Origin: Amaranthus tricolor
Lineage: Eukaryota > Streptophyta > Magnoliopsida > Caryophyllales > Amaranthaceae
Direction of reading: 5' to 3'
DNA: 64,000 nt
Assembly: GCF_026212465.1 (NCBI RefSeq)
Contig: NC_080057.1
Location: 15,696,987-15,760,986, forward strand
Of this stretch, positions 37,081 through 48,962 are shown piece after piece. The notes under the pieces are model-generated. The model was not told the origin of the DNA. It saw only the letters and a program-made list of their open reading frames with translations, and made no database searches. Every line of letters begins with the position of its first letter. The stretch's first letter is position 1. A program made the position numbers and the translations under genes.

Positions 37081-37089
37081 CTATTTATA
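37081..37089 (-). promoter_or_regulatory. TATA box of the thaumatin-like gene
   Basis: On the minus strand TATAAATAG lies about 55 bp upstream of the start codon, giving a short 5' UTR of perhaps 20-30 bases. Confidence 0.65.
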
Positions 37090-38179
37090 GAAGGGCGTTT
37101 GAACTTTCAAAAGTAAAAGCAAACGGTAAATATATTGTGGTAATTTGGTTAGTATTTAGAAAAATTACAATAATACAACTTTTCGTAATTTTTTACACAA
37201 TTTTATAAACTTTTAATCAACTATAAATAATATAAAATTTAGAGATTTTTAATCATATCAACTTTATTTTATTAACTAATTTACCAAATTTTTTTATCAT
37301 ATAATCTCCGATAGTTTAATTTTTACCATGTTACTATGTTAGGTATGTTGAAATACCAGAAAAATAACTGAGCTAAGTTCATACTTATTTCGTTTTATTG
37401 TATAAAACTCGTACAATGCACAAATTTGTTAACACAAAATATAAAACAAAAATAATTTTAAATAATAATACAAGTATATACTATCGTTAATAAATTTACC
37501 AAATACACAACTTTTTGAAATCAAAACATAATTATTGACAGTTTATTTAGATTATATACACAAATTTTTTCATTAAATTGAACATATTAAATTCTAAGTT
37601 AACTAAATAAAATTACTATAGTAAATGATACAAATACTTTAAACTAATTTCGCTTCAATTTTAAACAAAAAAAAATATTAGTTTGATAAATATTGTCATT
37701 TAATCAACTATTATCTATTTTGCATAATCTCTTGATCTTATATCCCATTCATAAGACAAAACATGCATTAACTCAAGATTTTTAATATATTAATTTTCTT
37801 AATTATTGTTATATGTTTCAATTTATTCATTTGCCATTTTTAGTCATATTATTACTAAATAAAAATTAATGAATATGATATATAATCGTTTCACACCCAA
37901 TAGTATTTTTCAATTTATCATGCCTTTTAGAAGACGACACTTAAAATATTCCAGCACTTTTATAGTATTGTATGATCTTAGACTTTTTTATCTAACTGTT
38001 TGAAGTTACTTATTACTATATTTATTATTTTTGGCAAAAAATAATTATATAAATGTTTAATTTGCCTATGCTTTTTTCTTATCTCAAATCTTATTAACTT
38101 TTATACATATATATTTAGGAGTTATAATAATCTTTTTTAATGTGCAATTACCTATTTTTTAATTATTGTGCATAATTCG
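37090..38179. other. AT-rich intergenic DNA
   Basis: Very AT-rich, no coding frame, no bounded repeat seen. Confidence 0.5.
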
Positions 38180-38630
38180 TACTCCCTTTCATTCACCTTA
38201 GGTGTCTAACTTATTTTTGGGATACTATTCATATGTCACTCTCAACTTGTATTTTATTATTAATCTATAAGTTAGAACATAATCATGTGAGATTTATGTA
38301 ATTCGTTTTAATGTAAAGTTTATTAATATCAACCTCTTATAATTTTAATTTTACATAATTAGATAAACTCCCCCCCCCAATTCACTTACAAATGAACATT
38401 TACTTTTTGATACTATTCACTTATTAATTTTAATTTGTTTTTTTGTTTTTAATATATAAATTAAAACATAGTCAAGTAAAATCTTGTTTGATTCATCTAA
38501 ATGCAAAGGTTATTAATATCCACTTTTTATAATATTTTATAATATATAATAAGAGATATTAAGTATTAAATAAGTGTATTGGATAGCGTAAAAAAGTAAA
38601 TGCTCTATTTTCAGTGAATTGAAAGGAGTA
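38180..38630. mobile_element. Stowaway-like MITE, double unit
   Basis: TA-flanked; left end CTCCCTTTCATTCACCTTAG, right end inverse CTCCTTTCAATTCACTG. An internal CTCCCCCCCCCAATTCAC at about 38369-38386 looks like another left end, so this may be two copies in tandem or nested. The interior carries the family's word TATAATTTTAATTTTAC. Confidence 0.65.
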
Positions 38631-38666
38631 ATAAGAATTGAATAAGTACATTAGATAAAAAATATA

Positions 38667-39021
38667 GGGGGTGTTTGGCAATTGGCCAATTGGCTGTTGG
38701 CTTTTTAATTGACTTGTTTGATCAGTTGAAAATGTTGACTGTTTTTGTTGGCTTTTAAGTTAGCTGAAAAAAGTTAGCTGTTTGTGGATATGTTTGTTAA
38801 ATTTGAGTATTCGTTGTTGGCTGTTGTTCGAGAAAAAATGAGCTAACAAATTAAAAACCAATAAAAAAGCTAGGTGGAGCAGCATTTTCATTTTGGCTTA
38901 AAAATCAGCTTTTCACCTGCTTTAAAAACCATTTACAAAACACTTTTTTTAACCGTTTGGTAAATCAACAAACCAAAAATCAACCAAAAAATCATCCATA
39001 AAACTAAAAACCAAATACTCC
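38667..39021. mobile_element. MITE with GGGTGTTTGG ends
   Basis: The left end GGGGGTGTTTGGCAATTGG and the right end, read inversely GGAGTATTTGGTTTTTAG, pair imperfectly and are flanked by TATA words. The interior is rich in TTGGCTTTT/AAAAAGCCA-like words. It matches the fragment at 9767-9960. Tourist- or hAT-like; superfamily not settled. Confidence 0.55.
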
Positions 39022-39316
39022 TATAAAATAAATAAGGCACTTAAGTGATATGATGAAGTATAATTGTATCGACATGTGATGATGACAAAGGTAAAAGAAG
39101 ACAAATTTTGTAAAATAATTTCATCCAAGAAGCAAACTGAAAAGCTGAGGGTACGTGGTATCATTATACAAGGAAATGATGTAAACTAAAGACTAAAAAC
39201 TAAAGGGTTGAGAGATGAACCAAAGTAGTACGACATCTCTTGCTAGTTGCAGGCCTCTTAGTAGCACTTCCTCTTAATTGTTAATTGCAATATTAAGATA
39301 TGTGACACTAATCATT
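39022..39316. other. Intergenic DNA, no recognised feature
   Basis: Nothing supported. Confidence 0.4.
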
Positions 39317-39717
39317 CACTCCTCTTAATTTATGATTAATTTATAATTTATAATTTAAAATATAGTTAAATGAGATATTGTTTAATTTGTCTTATTATAA
39401 AGATTATTATTATCAAATTTTTATAATTTTTTGTTATACATATATTAAAGATTAAATTAGTATATTGAACTGCGTAAAAAAACATACTCCCTCCTATTCA
39501 GCCTAAATGTCCCATTTGACTTTTCACACTTGTCGAGACAACATTTTAAGCCTTAATATCTTAAATTGTTCTTAATTAAAAATTATAAAAAGTTGATATT
39601 AATAATCCTTGTATTGAGACGAATTAAACAAGATCTCACATGACTATGTTTTAGCTTATAGATTACGAGTAAAATACAAATTAAGAGTGTTGCAAGTAAT
39701 TTGAAACTGAAGAAGTA
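39317..39717. mobile_element. Two adjacent Stowaway-like MITE copies
   Basis: 39317-39483 carries the family interior in inverse orientation (AGATTATTATTATCAAATTT, ATAATTTTTTGTTATAC). 39484-39717 is a second copy with TA flanks and left end CTCCCTCCTATTCAGCC, right end inverse CTTCTTCAGTTTCAA. Confidence 0.6.
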
Positions 39718-40013
39718 GAACATTATAGAAGTAGTATACTCATGCCAAAATTTCATTCCTGCAAATATATCATGTAACTTTTATTAAAAGTGAAGTTTAC
39801 ATGGTCAGGTCAAAACAATTATTCTTATTAGTTATTAGTGATAATAACATTAAGGACTATTCATAGCTATTGTAGAGAAATTAGGATTATTGTATAGGTA
39901 AGATATTACCTTGGTACATTCTTAGCAAACATCTTCTACAGTTGAGATTATTCATGTTCAATAAAAATTAGGATTATTGTAGAGAAATCAATAAAAGATT
40001 GAATTATGTTCGG
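39718..40013. other. Left flank of the CACTA element
   Basis: The word TTAGGATTATTGTA recurs near 39879 and 39967 and is the only local structure. Confidence 0.4.
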
Positions 40014-40050
40014 TAACAATAGTGGAAAAAAACGTATCTGTTGCTAATCA

Positions 40051-40200
40051 TTTGCTGCGGTTTTTTACATACGCAGCAATAGATAGAAAAAAGAATTAGA
40101 AAAATAAAAACACTCAAATGCTACGGTTTTACGCTTGCCCGCAACATATAAGCTATTTTCACATCAAATGCTGCGGTTTTTGGCCTGCCTGCAGCAAATA
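40051..40200. repeat. Left subterminal repeats of the CACTA element
   Basis: TTTGCTGCGGTTTT, AAATGCTACGGTTTTACG, CCCGCAACATA and AAATGCTGCGGTTTTTGG with CCTGCAGCAAATAA form inverted pairs. In En/Spm such motifs bind the element's regulatory protein. An open frame across 40135-40488 runs through these repeats and is unlikely to be a protein. Confidence 0.7.
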
Positions 40201-41141
40201 ATCCTTCCCAAAAAATTAAAAACTCGCGTATTAACGTTCATTTGGTTAAACCCTCATATAAACTGTTGTATTCCTAAAACCCATGACTACCTACTGTCTT
40301 CTTCTTCAAGTTCCTCCATTTCTTCAAGTTTTCAAAAATCTCTGCAAAAACCCATAAAAATCTCTGCAAAAATCTCTTCAAATTCTTCAAGTTCTTCAAC
40401 AACAACCCACGACTGCAGCTACTGTGTTCTTCTCTTCAAATCTACGTTCTTCAATTTCGTTCATGCTAATTTACTGTGTTATACATAAGTAAATTAGTAT
40501 AACCACCCATTGCAAGAATTTCCTTCTCCATATTTTTTTAAGTTATTCAACCCACCATTGTTGTTTTTCCTTCAAAAAGCCACGACATTAGGGCTAAGCT
40601 TGTCTTCTTCAAGGTATAAATTTTTCAATCTTTGTTAAAGTTTTTCAAGAATAGCTTCATTGTGTTTTAATAAGGATTTAGTCTTTTTTTTATACTAATT
40701 TTGATTTTGTTTTACATTGTAGGTTACATAATCTTATTGTAGAAACAAAATTATCATATCTCATTACCAAGGTATGTATTTTATATTTGAATGTGAATAA
40801 TTTATTTATGTATGTACTTCGATATTTGAATGTGAGTAATTTACTTATGTATATATGTAGTTGTATATTTGAATGTGAATAATTTACTTATGTATGTAGT
40901 TGTATATAATTAGTTTCTTATTATTTTGATTTATGTGTATTTGATTAAAGAAAATGTTTTTTTTTTTGGTTATATATGTTTTGTAATTTAAATATAAAGA
41001 ATTTGATTACTTTAAATAATATAAAGGTTATATAGGGTTAAATAGGGTTAATTTGGTTTAATTATATATGTTAAAAGTTGTGTATTAATTTTGTTTTGAA
41101 TTAATTAATCACACTAATTAGGATTACAAAAGATCGTTCTT

Positions 41142-42626
41142 GGATGTATGGAAGCATTGAATCGTCGGAATTTATTGATGGCATATTAGAATTTTGTAGT
41201 ATTGCGGTTGAACATCAAGTTAGGACGGGGGGAGTTGGTTTTTATTGCCCATGTGTCAGTTGTGGCAATGTATCAAAGGTAGATAGTGTTGATAGGGAGC
41301 ACATACTTCGAGCGTGGGTTTAGGCCTCAATATCATGTTTGGGTTTGGCATGGTGAGGAGGGAGTTTACAAAGAGAAAAGTGTTGTTGAGGACGTCAATA
41401 ATGTGGCTGATGTCAATGAGGATGTAGTAGATCATGTTAATGGGTATGAGATAGATGAAGAGAATGTCGATGAGGATGTGGATCGTGTTGATGAGATGAT
41501 GGAGAGAGTCGAGGATGAGTTAGGAAAACGTCCTCGTGTTTTTGACTTGTTGACAGAGGCTTCTCAAAAGCCTTTGTACCCTGGATGTACAAAGTTCACC
41601 AAACTAACAGCAATGTTGACAATTTTCAACATTAAGTCAAAGTTCAATTGGAGTGACGCTAGTTTCACAATGTTATTAAAAGCGTTAGGTGAGATGCTTC
41701 CTGAGGGAAATGAACTTCCAAAGTCGACATATTATGCCAAAAAGCTCATGTGTCGTTTCGGCTTAGAGTACCAGAAGATTCATGCGTGTCCGAATGATTG
41801 TGTGTTGTATCAGAATGAAAACGAGAACTTAGAAGAGTGTCCTAGGTGTGGGTTATCGCGCTACAAGCGTAAATGGGGTCGGGATGCTAAAGGGCCCACA
41901 GCTAAGGTATTGTGGTATCTTCCAATAATACCTAGATTCAAGGTGAGTGAGTATTTAGATATATTGCGCGCAAAATATCCTTGTAAAAAGGATAGGGGAT
42001 TAATGCAGTTGCATAACAAGACGTTTATTGATTGGTTTCATAAGCAAGTAATAAGTGAAGAACTCAAGGGTGTATCAGAAATTGTTAAGTGGTTAGCTTT
42101 TGGTCCTCATGATGATTTCAACAAATATGAGTGTTACGATATCAATGGCTTCACATTTTGGACTGAGGGTCAAGATAAGAAGTCATCTTATCTATAAAAT
42201 AGTGGGGTTTCTATTTTGGCGTCATCTACATTTTACACGAGTGCCTAGGATCAAGCGCCATTTGATGCTAAATTGATATACTACGGGCAGGTACATGAAA
42301 TATGGGAGCTTGACTATTCTACTTTCACTATTGGTCTTTTCAAATGTAAGTGGGTAGATAATAATCAACGATGTATAAAAAATGACGAGCCTTGTGGATT
42401 CACTCTTGTAGACTTAGCTCGTTTGCGTGATAGTGAGGAGCCATTCATACTAGCCACACAGGCGAAACAAGTATTCTACATTGTAGACTCCTCTGATAAA
42501 AAATGGTCTATTGTTGTACCGGGAAAAAGAAGCATCTTTGGTATAGGTGATGTTGAGGATGAGGAAGAATATGAAGCTTTTGAAGACTCCCCGGCCTTTA
42601 TCAATTCAAAACAGTGGATAAAGTAG
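41142..42626 (+). pseudogene. CACTA TNP2-type transposase remnant
   Basis: From 41142 the frame reads WMYGSIESSEFIDGILEF and FYCPCVSCGN, the transposase-associated N-terminal domain. A frameshift near 41310 moves to the frame at 41286-42197 (FERGFRPQYHVWVWHGEEG). Then come an acidic stretch and the typical IHACPNDCVLYQNENENLEE and CPRCGLSRYK. At about residue 217 (IPRFK) the sequence jumps to SEYLDILRAKYPCKKD, so the catalytic DDE core and most of DUF4218 are gone. After a stop at 42195, 42260-42626 encodes a DUF4216-like domain (YYGQVHEIWELDYSTFTIGL, GFTLVDLARL, VPGKRSIFGIGD). The order matches En/Spm transposases; this one cannot be active. Confidence 0.85.
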
Positions 42627-42798
42627 CTCAAATTTGGTTTGTTTTGCACGAAACTTGGCACACATCACTATTTGGTATATATTGTTGCGTTGAAGTGTTT
42701 AGAATTGAAAATAATAGTCATATGCTAGAAATTACGTGCTAAGCTGCGATTTGATGGGTTTTAAAGCTTTTTTGGCACTAATATCTATTTTCTCTTAG

Positions 42799-43110
42799 TG
42801 CTTTCGACAAGCTGATAATACCATTGATTGTGGCTACTATACTCTCAAATACATGTACGATATCTTACAATCCGTGAAGGAGGTTGGAGTTGAAAACATT
42901 GACGCCGTAAGTATTTGTTACGTTTTTAAATTATAATATTATATATTTACTATTGGTAAAATCCAATAATGTTTATGTATCATTTAATTTAATATTATAT
43001 TATAGGTTTTATACGACATTCCAAGGGAAACACGCTCTTTGAGAGATGGAGAAATGCGCTAATTAAAAGACAAGATTGCCGTGTATCTTGCTAATTTTTG
43101 TTCTTGGTAA
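42799..43110 (+). pseudogene. ULP1-like (C48) cysteine protease, C-terminal exons
   Basis: Exon 42799-42906 follows a 3' splice site (CTCTTAG at 42798) and encodes FRQADNTIDCGYYTLKYMYD, where the Cys of DCG is the predicted nucleophile of ULP1/SENP proteases. It ends at GTAAGT. Exon 43006-43110, after TTATATTATAG, reads VLYDIPRETRSLRDGEMR, a TAA in place of a likely GAA, then LKDKIAVYLANFCSW and a stop. These proteases cleave SUMO-type precursors. Similar genes are known as cargo or second ORFs in CACTA and Mutator elements. The His and Asp portions upstream were not found, so only the C-terminus survives. Confidence 0.6.
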
Positions 43111-43288
43111 ATAATGTAATTAGTTTAGATTTAGGACTTTAATTTGTATATGAACATATTATTATATATACGATCGAGATTTTACAAAGAGATTATTGGT
43201 GATATTGGTGATTATGATTGGATTATTGGATTAATCAATGTTTACATTGTACATTATTAAATTATTTATTAGTATTAAACGAAAAAAG

Positions 43289-43880
<592 letters not shown>

Positions 43881-43957
43881 CTGCAGGTTTCCATAAAATC
43901 GCATCATATAGTGCAAAACTATATGCTGCGGTTTTAGGTAGGCCCGCAGCATATAGT

Positions 43958-46524
43958 GCACTTGTAACACCCCGTAATTTATCGGGTTTAAAAATAAATA
44001 AAATATAATAAAATAAAGTATAAAAAATAAAATAAATAAGTAATATTAAATTATATTATTTTACATAGTTAATTATAAGAAATAAAGTAGGTTTAATTTT
44101 AACGGTAACGAGTTTTATCGCGTACGATGTTATCGTGTGACGTTTCTTTGTTGTTTTAACAATAATATAATAATTACTTAATTAATTAATTAATTTTTTA
44201 AAAAAATAATAATAATAATTAGGGGGAGATTGAAGGGGTGGCTGGTTGGTGGAGGCGTGGGAGGAGTCTGGTAACTCCTCTCATAATTGTGTATTATGGC
44301 ACAATTATGACCATTATCTTAAGTACCTATTAATTCATAAACTCCTTTGATTTTCCTCACCATTTCAAAACTTCAAGTAAACAAAAAAATTCAGAAATTT
44401 TCTCCCTTTTTGCTCTTTGAATTCGGCACATTCAAAAGGAAAAATAAAAAAATTCTTGTTGTTCAATCCAATCTTTTGATCAAAGGGTAAGTTTAATTGA
44501 ATTGTTAATTATAGATTTTATATACAAAGATTTCTAAAAGAATTGTTTTATGTATGATGATATCCTATGACTTATAAGAGGATTGAATATTTTTCTTTTA
44601 TATATGAAAATTTTCTCAAATAATCCTTTAATAAACTTTAATTTGTTAAAAGGATTAAGAAAAGAACTTCTTGATCAATATTCTTTAACGAAATTCAAAT
44701 TTGTTATAAGAATTAAGAATTTAAGGTTATAATGATATTTAAATAATTTTTTTTATGGTTTACCTTTCTTTAACAAAATTTCAATTGTTAGATGAAATTT
44801 AAATGGTATAGACCAAGTAGTGTAGTTATTCAACAGATTATAAATCCTTTAGCAAAAATTGATTTGTTTGAAGGATTGTGTTTATACATATACGTCTTGA
44901 TTTAAAAGGGTGATTTGGTTTTATGATTCTCTACAAAATTTTAATTTGTCAAGAGAATTAAGTATTTAATTTAATTATCATAATTTATGAAATTTTAAGT
45001 TCTTGAAGGATTTTGTGAATGTGATTTGTTAGATGTATTTTGGTCATGGGATTTAAAGGATTAATCATTTGAATATGTACATATAAAAATAAAAAAAAAA
45101 TAAAAAAAAAAAAAATAAAATAATAATAATAATAATAATGATGATGATGATGATAAAAAAATAATAATAATTTTCCAGACAGCAGCAGTTCTGTCTCGGT
45201 AAAGGTGCCGATCCGGATACGTCAATCGCGTTCTGTTGTTGTTTTATGTACCGATGTGTTAAAAACTCGCTAAACGTTTAAAATAATTAAAAATAGTAAT
45301 TGGATGTTAGAAATTATGAAATTTGGTACCCAAGGTAATTGACGCGTTCTGAACGCAACGGCGAAGTCAGATTTTTCATTTGAATTTATTAAACTACCCA
45401 AATCGATCATTTAAGTTTCTGGTTAAAATTTACAAAATAGGAACTATTAGGAATTTGATGGAAACATTTAAAATTATCAAATCCTAGTGATGTCTTAGTA
45501 GTATGGAGTGGATTAAATGTGTAAACACGTTCTAATACGTGATTGTTTTGTGTGTGTGTGTGTGTGATATTTAGGACCTCGATTCATAAGAGGCCGAAAT
45601 TTCTATCGTGGTTAAATATCGTTTGGTTGCAGCGCTTAAAGGTACACACTTAGACCATACTGTTTATGTGGTCAAATAATTTGAAAGAAATAAATTTTGA
45701 AATTGAGAATTTATGTGTTTGTCACCTAAAGAGGTTGACGCTTGGTTATATTATGTTACCCAAAGGGGTTAACGTATTGGTTTGGATTATGACAATTATT
45801 GTTCCCATGGCAGTTTTGGATCATTACGGTCACCATGGGGGTATGCATACTTTAGCCTTTGACGACCCGAACAGGACGGACAACGTCTTAGGTCGGTGGT
45901 TGCCTTGGGATTAGCTCTCCCAAGTGTATTCCTCCAAAAGATTTGATTTATACTTGAACGACCCGAACAGGACGGGCAACGTTACAAGTTGGGATTAACT
46001 GATAATGAATGTATTAGAGCCTATGCATGCTAGGATAAACATATTGCTTGTATTCAACCTGATTGATATTTGTATGAAGTCTCTGACGTGTATCGGTTTG
46101 TTTCTTTGGAACCTACTGTGTGTTGTCATACGATGACTAGTAGGTTAATTGCAGGTGGGGTCTGGAGTAAGGTCTCGACTTAGAACCCGTAATCATCAAG
46201 CCTATGCTATTATCTTTTTGTATTGGATTATGAGTTGAAAGAAACTCTGTACTTATGTAAGAGGACATCGTGTAGTTTTCTTTTCACTTCTGCTTATTTT
46301 CGATTAGCTTGTCTAGAGGCCCTTAGGCTCTCGAGTTGTACGTAAGAGTTTCCGCTGACTTATTTTCTTTCACGCTGGTACTGTTTGTTGTTTTAGCTAT
46401 ATTTCTTTATCGACGGAACGTTGACGATCCTAGAGAAAAGTCTTTTCTGGAGTCCAAAGAGTGAACCGGAGTTTGTATTTTCATATGGATTTCCGGGTCA
46501 CTTAAACCGGACCGTTACAGCACT
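43958..46524. mobile_element. Solo LTR (chromovirus type) nested in the CACTA element
   Basis: The insertion begins TGTAACACCCCGTAATTTAT (43963) and ends GGACCGTTACA (46519). It is flanked by GCACT at both ends (43958-43962 and 46520-46524), an exact 5 bp target duplication. TGTAACACCCC with an inverted GTTACA end is a common LTR signature of Tekay-like gypsy elements. At 2557 bp without any pol homology it is best read as a solo LTR left by recombination, or a non-autonomous element. Inside, GACCCGAACAGGACGGACAA recurs near 45864 and 45960. Confidence 0.82.
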
Positions 46525-46663
46525 TTTCTGCTGTGGTTTTAAACCGCAACATTTATAATAGGACATCTGCTGCTATCATTAATGATTGGAGCCAAAACCG
46601 CAACATATTATGGCCAAAAAACCGCAGCAAATGAGGTTTTTTTCACAAGTGTAATTATTCCTA

Positions 46664-46870
46664 ATACTCACTCTGTTCTTTTTTAATCTTCTCGTATACT
46701 TTTTGCACAGTTTTCAAAATAAATTTTAAACTTTAATATTTATAAATACATATAATAAAAAATTATAAAAATACATATAAAAAAATGTCTCAAAAACATT
46801 AATCAAATTTTCTCTCTTCTTAAGGTGAAATATTTTAATAAGAATAACATTGAAAAACTGAGAAAATAGT
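46664..46870. mobile_element. Possible degraded Stowaway-like MITE
   Basis: TACTCACTCTGTTCTTTTTT at the left and, inversely, TACTATTTTCTCAGTTTTTC at the right are weakly matching ends. The interior word ATAATAAAAAATTATAAAAA fits the family. It lies just beyond the CACTA right end. Confidence 0.4.
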
Positions 46871-47286
46871 ATTAAAGAAATTGTATTAATAAGAACCTTA
46901 ATAAAAACTTATCTATTGTTAATAGTTTAGAATTTTTTACACATTCAAAATGTATTTGAATGTATAAATAATTGATCTGATATTCCGTAAAGGGATAAGA
47001 TCAGTCTGTCTAAAAAGGACAGTGAGGAAAAACCACAAGGCAAAAATCCAAAGAAAGGGAGTAATTTAAACATGCAGGCTGCAACTCTGCAAGTAAGACC
47101 GAGTGACTGACCTTCGCCCCTAATTTAGTGCCAAATCTTTTATATACACATCTAGTTATGTAATTTAAGCCCATTTCACACTTAAAATTATGTTTTTATA
47201 ATGTTCATTTATTGAAGGACATCCCCTTTGATTGGAATTAAATAGAATTAAATCATATGAGAACGAGTAAATATTCGGTCGAGTCT

Positions 47287-47321
<35 letters not shown>

Positions 47322-47425
47322 AATTTAGGTTGAGTCTAGTTTGCACATTTCTAATCACTACCAATAAAATTGGATTAAATAAATGTTTCAAACGATGGAA
47401 AGATTTGTTGAATTTTGTGACTTTA
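46871..47425. other. Intergenic DNA
   Basis: A poly-T run at about 47290-47318 splits a direct repeat GAGTCTAGTTT. No gene. Confidence 0.4.
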
Positions 47426-47800
47426 AACTGTTAAGGAAAATTGTCAAAAAGTATCAAATAATTTTTTTTTCTAAAAAGTACGTGAAAAAAAATTTTGCCA
47501 AAAGATACTTCATAAAATTTTTTCTTTTTCAAAGAGTATCAAGTAACATTTTCCTTCAGTTGACCGTTAAATATAACGGTTGATTGGTCAAAATCAAAAA
47601 TTCTTCTTCCTCATCTTCTATTTTTTTTTCCAATTTAATTTCGATTTTAAGTTAAAAGTAGAGGAAACAAACAGTGAGGAAATTGAATTAAAAAAGAAAA
47701 GAATTTTATTAAGTATTTTTTGACAAAACTTTTTTTATTAGGTACTTTTTGAAAAAAAAAATTTATTAGATACTTTTTTGACACTTTTTCCAATTGTTAA
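47426..47800. mobile_element. MULE-type MITE with 9 bp target duplication
   Basis: The element (47435-47791) starts GGAAAATTGTCAAAAAGTAT and ends with its imperfect inverse (GACACTTTTTCC). The flanks are AACTGTTAA and AATTGTTAA, matching at 8 of 9 positions, as expected of Mutator-like elements. An inner inverted pair (GTTGACCGTTAAATATAACG, then GTTGATTGGTCAA) sits in the middle. There is no ORF. Confidence 0.65.
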
Positions 47801-48632
47801 TCATATGACAAGAAAAGTTCCAATATTTCAAACCATGAAGTTAATAGGTTACAAATTACATATGACAAGTTCAAACCTTTGCTTAACATACATCAAATGC
47901 GAATTTCATCATCGAAAATCACCGTATATCGAACATAGTAACAAGAAGATTTTGAATTGGACTTATAATATTAATTCTAGGTGAGATGCTCTATCCTAAA
48001 ACATCATTTCCTCCTACTACGATGCTTGAAAATGTATGCTGAATATATGTTTTGAGATACAAAGAATTCAGGAGCGTCTCGAAGAAAGTGAAGGCCCTGA
48101 GACCTTCACTCTTTATATGTAATTTTTTTTTAGTAACTATTGATTTCATTTTTAGTTATATTAATATAAATGTTCATTATTCTATTAATAGAAACCATTT
48201 TTTAAATAATCAAGTTAATGATTTCTTGATGCAACTATTAATTGCGTATTATTACTATATTTAATAAATAAATTCCATAATTTGTCTAAAAAAATAAAAA
48301 TAAAAGCTCTCTATATAAAAGTAAGGAGCTGAGATCGTCTCTCAATAAAATTGACTTAAACATAAAAAGTCTATATGCTAATAATTAATTTGTATTATTA
48401 GACTAATTAACTCATATTTAAGACGTATCTCACGATAAATTTGTAATAAGTGGTAAAAAATTATTTATTAGTAATGAAACAAAATTAACAGAGACTCTAC
48501 TATGCATAGTTGGTAAATAAAAAAAAAAGTTCGTGAATAATTAGTAGCACTGGTTGTAATTACTTGGGCTCCATTTTCTAGAAATATGTGATGGGCCCTG
48601 TGCCTTTGCACTTGTTGCACCGGCCATGAAAG
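47801..48632. other. Intergenic DNA, no recognised feature
   Basis: AT-rich; nothing supported. Confidence 0.4.
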
Positions 48633-48962
48633 AATTACGCTTATTGTAACGTGCCAAAGTCTTATTTTGCACAAGTATTTTTTTCCTTTAAATGCCAAAG
48701 GACTTGTGGATTTTGAATCGATGTTGCGGTTCATGAAGAGACATATTATCTTATGAATGATTGTATGTTCTTCTACAAATATAGAAGGAATGTTTAAGTT
48801 ATTTCCTACATGAAACATTCCTGAAATATACATGCATTTTTTTGAATTTCTTATTCTTTCGAACACTTTACATAGAGAACTTGCAATCCTTCACAAATGA
48901 CATTTAAAGGTGAAAAAATACTTGTGCAAAAGAAGACTTTGGCACATTACAACTAAGTGGAA
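48633..48962. mobile_element. Inverted-repeat MITE with ~58 bp arms
   Basis: Left arm: GTAACGTGCCAAAGTCTT then GCACAAGTATTTTTTTCC. Right arm read inversely: GTAATGTGCCAAAGTCTT then GCACAAGTATTTTTTCACC. The arms pair over about 58 bp with few mismatches and enclose about 200 bp. No clear target duplication. Superfamily unknown. Confidence 0.6.

Noticed and set aside
40135..40488. 117-residue frame at the CACTA left end
   Set aside because: It crosses subterminal hairpin repeats and an untranslated leader; Ser-rich by composition.
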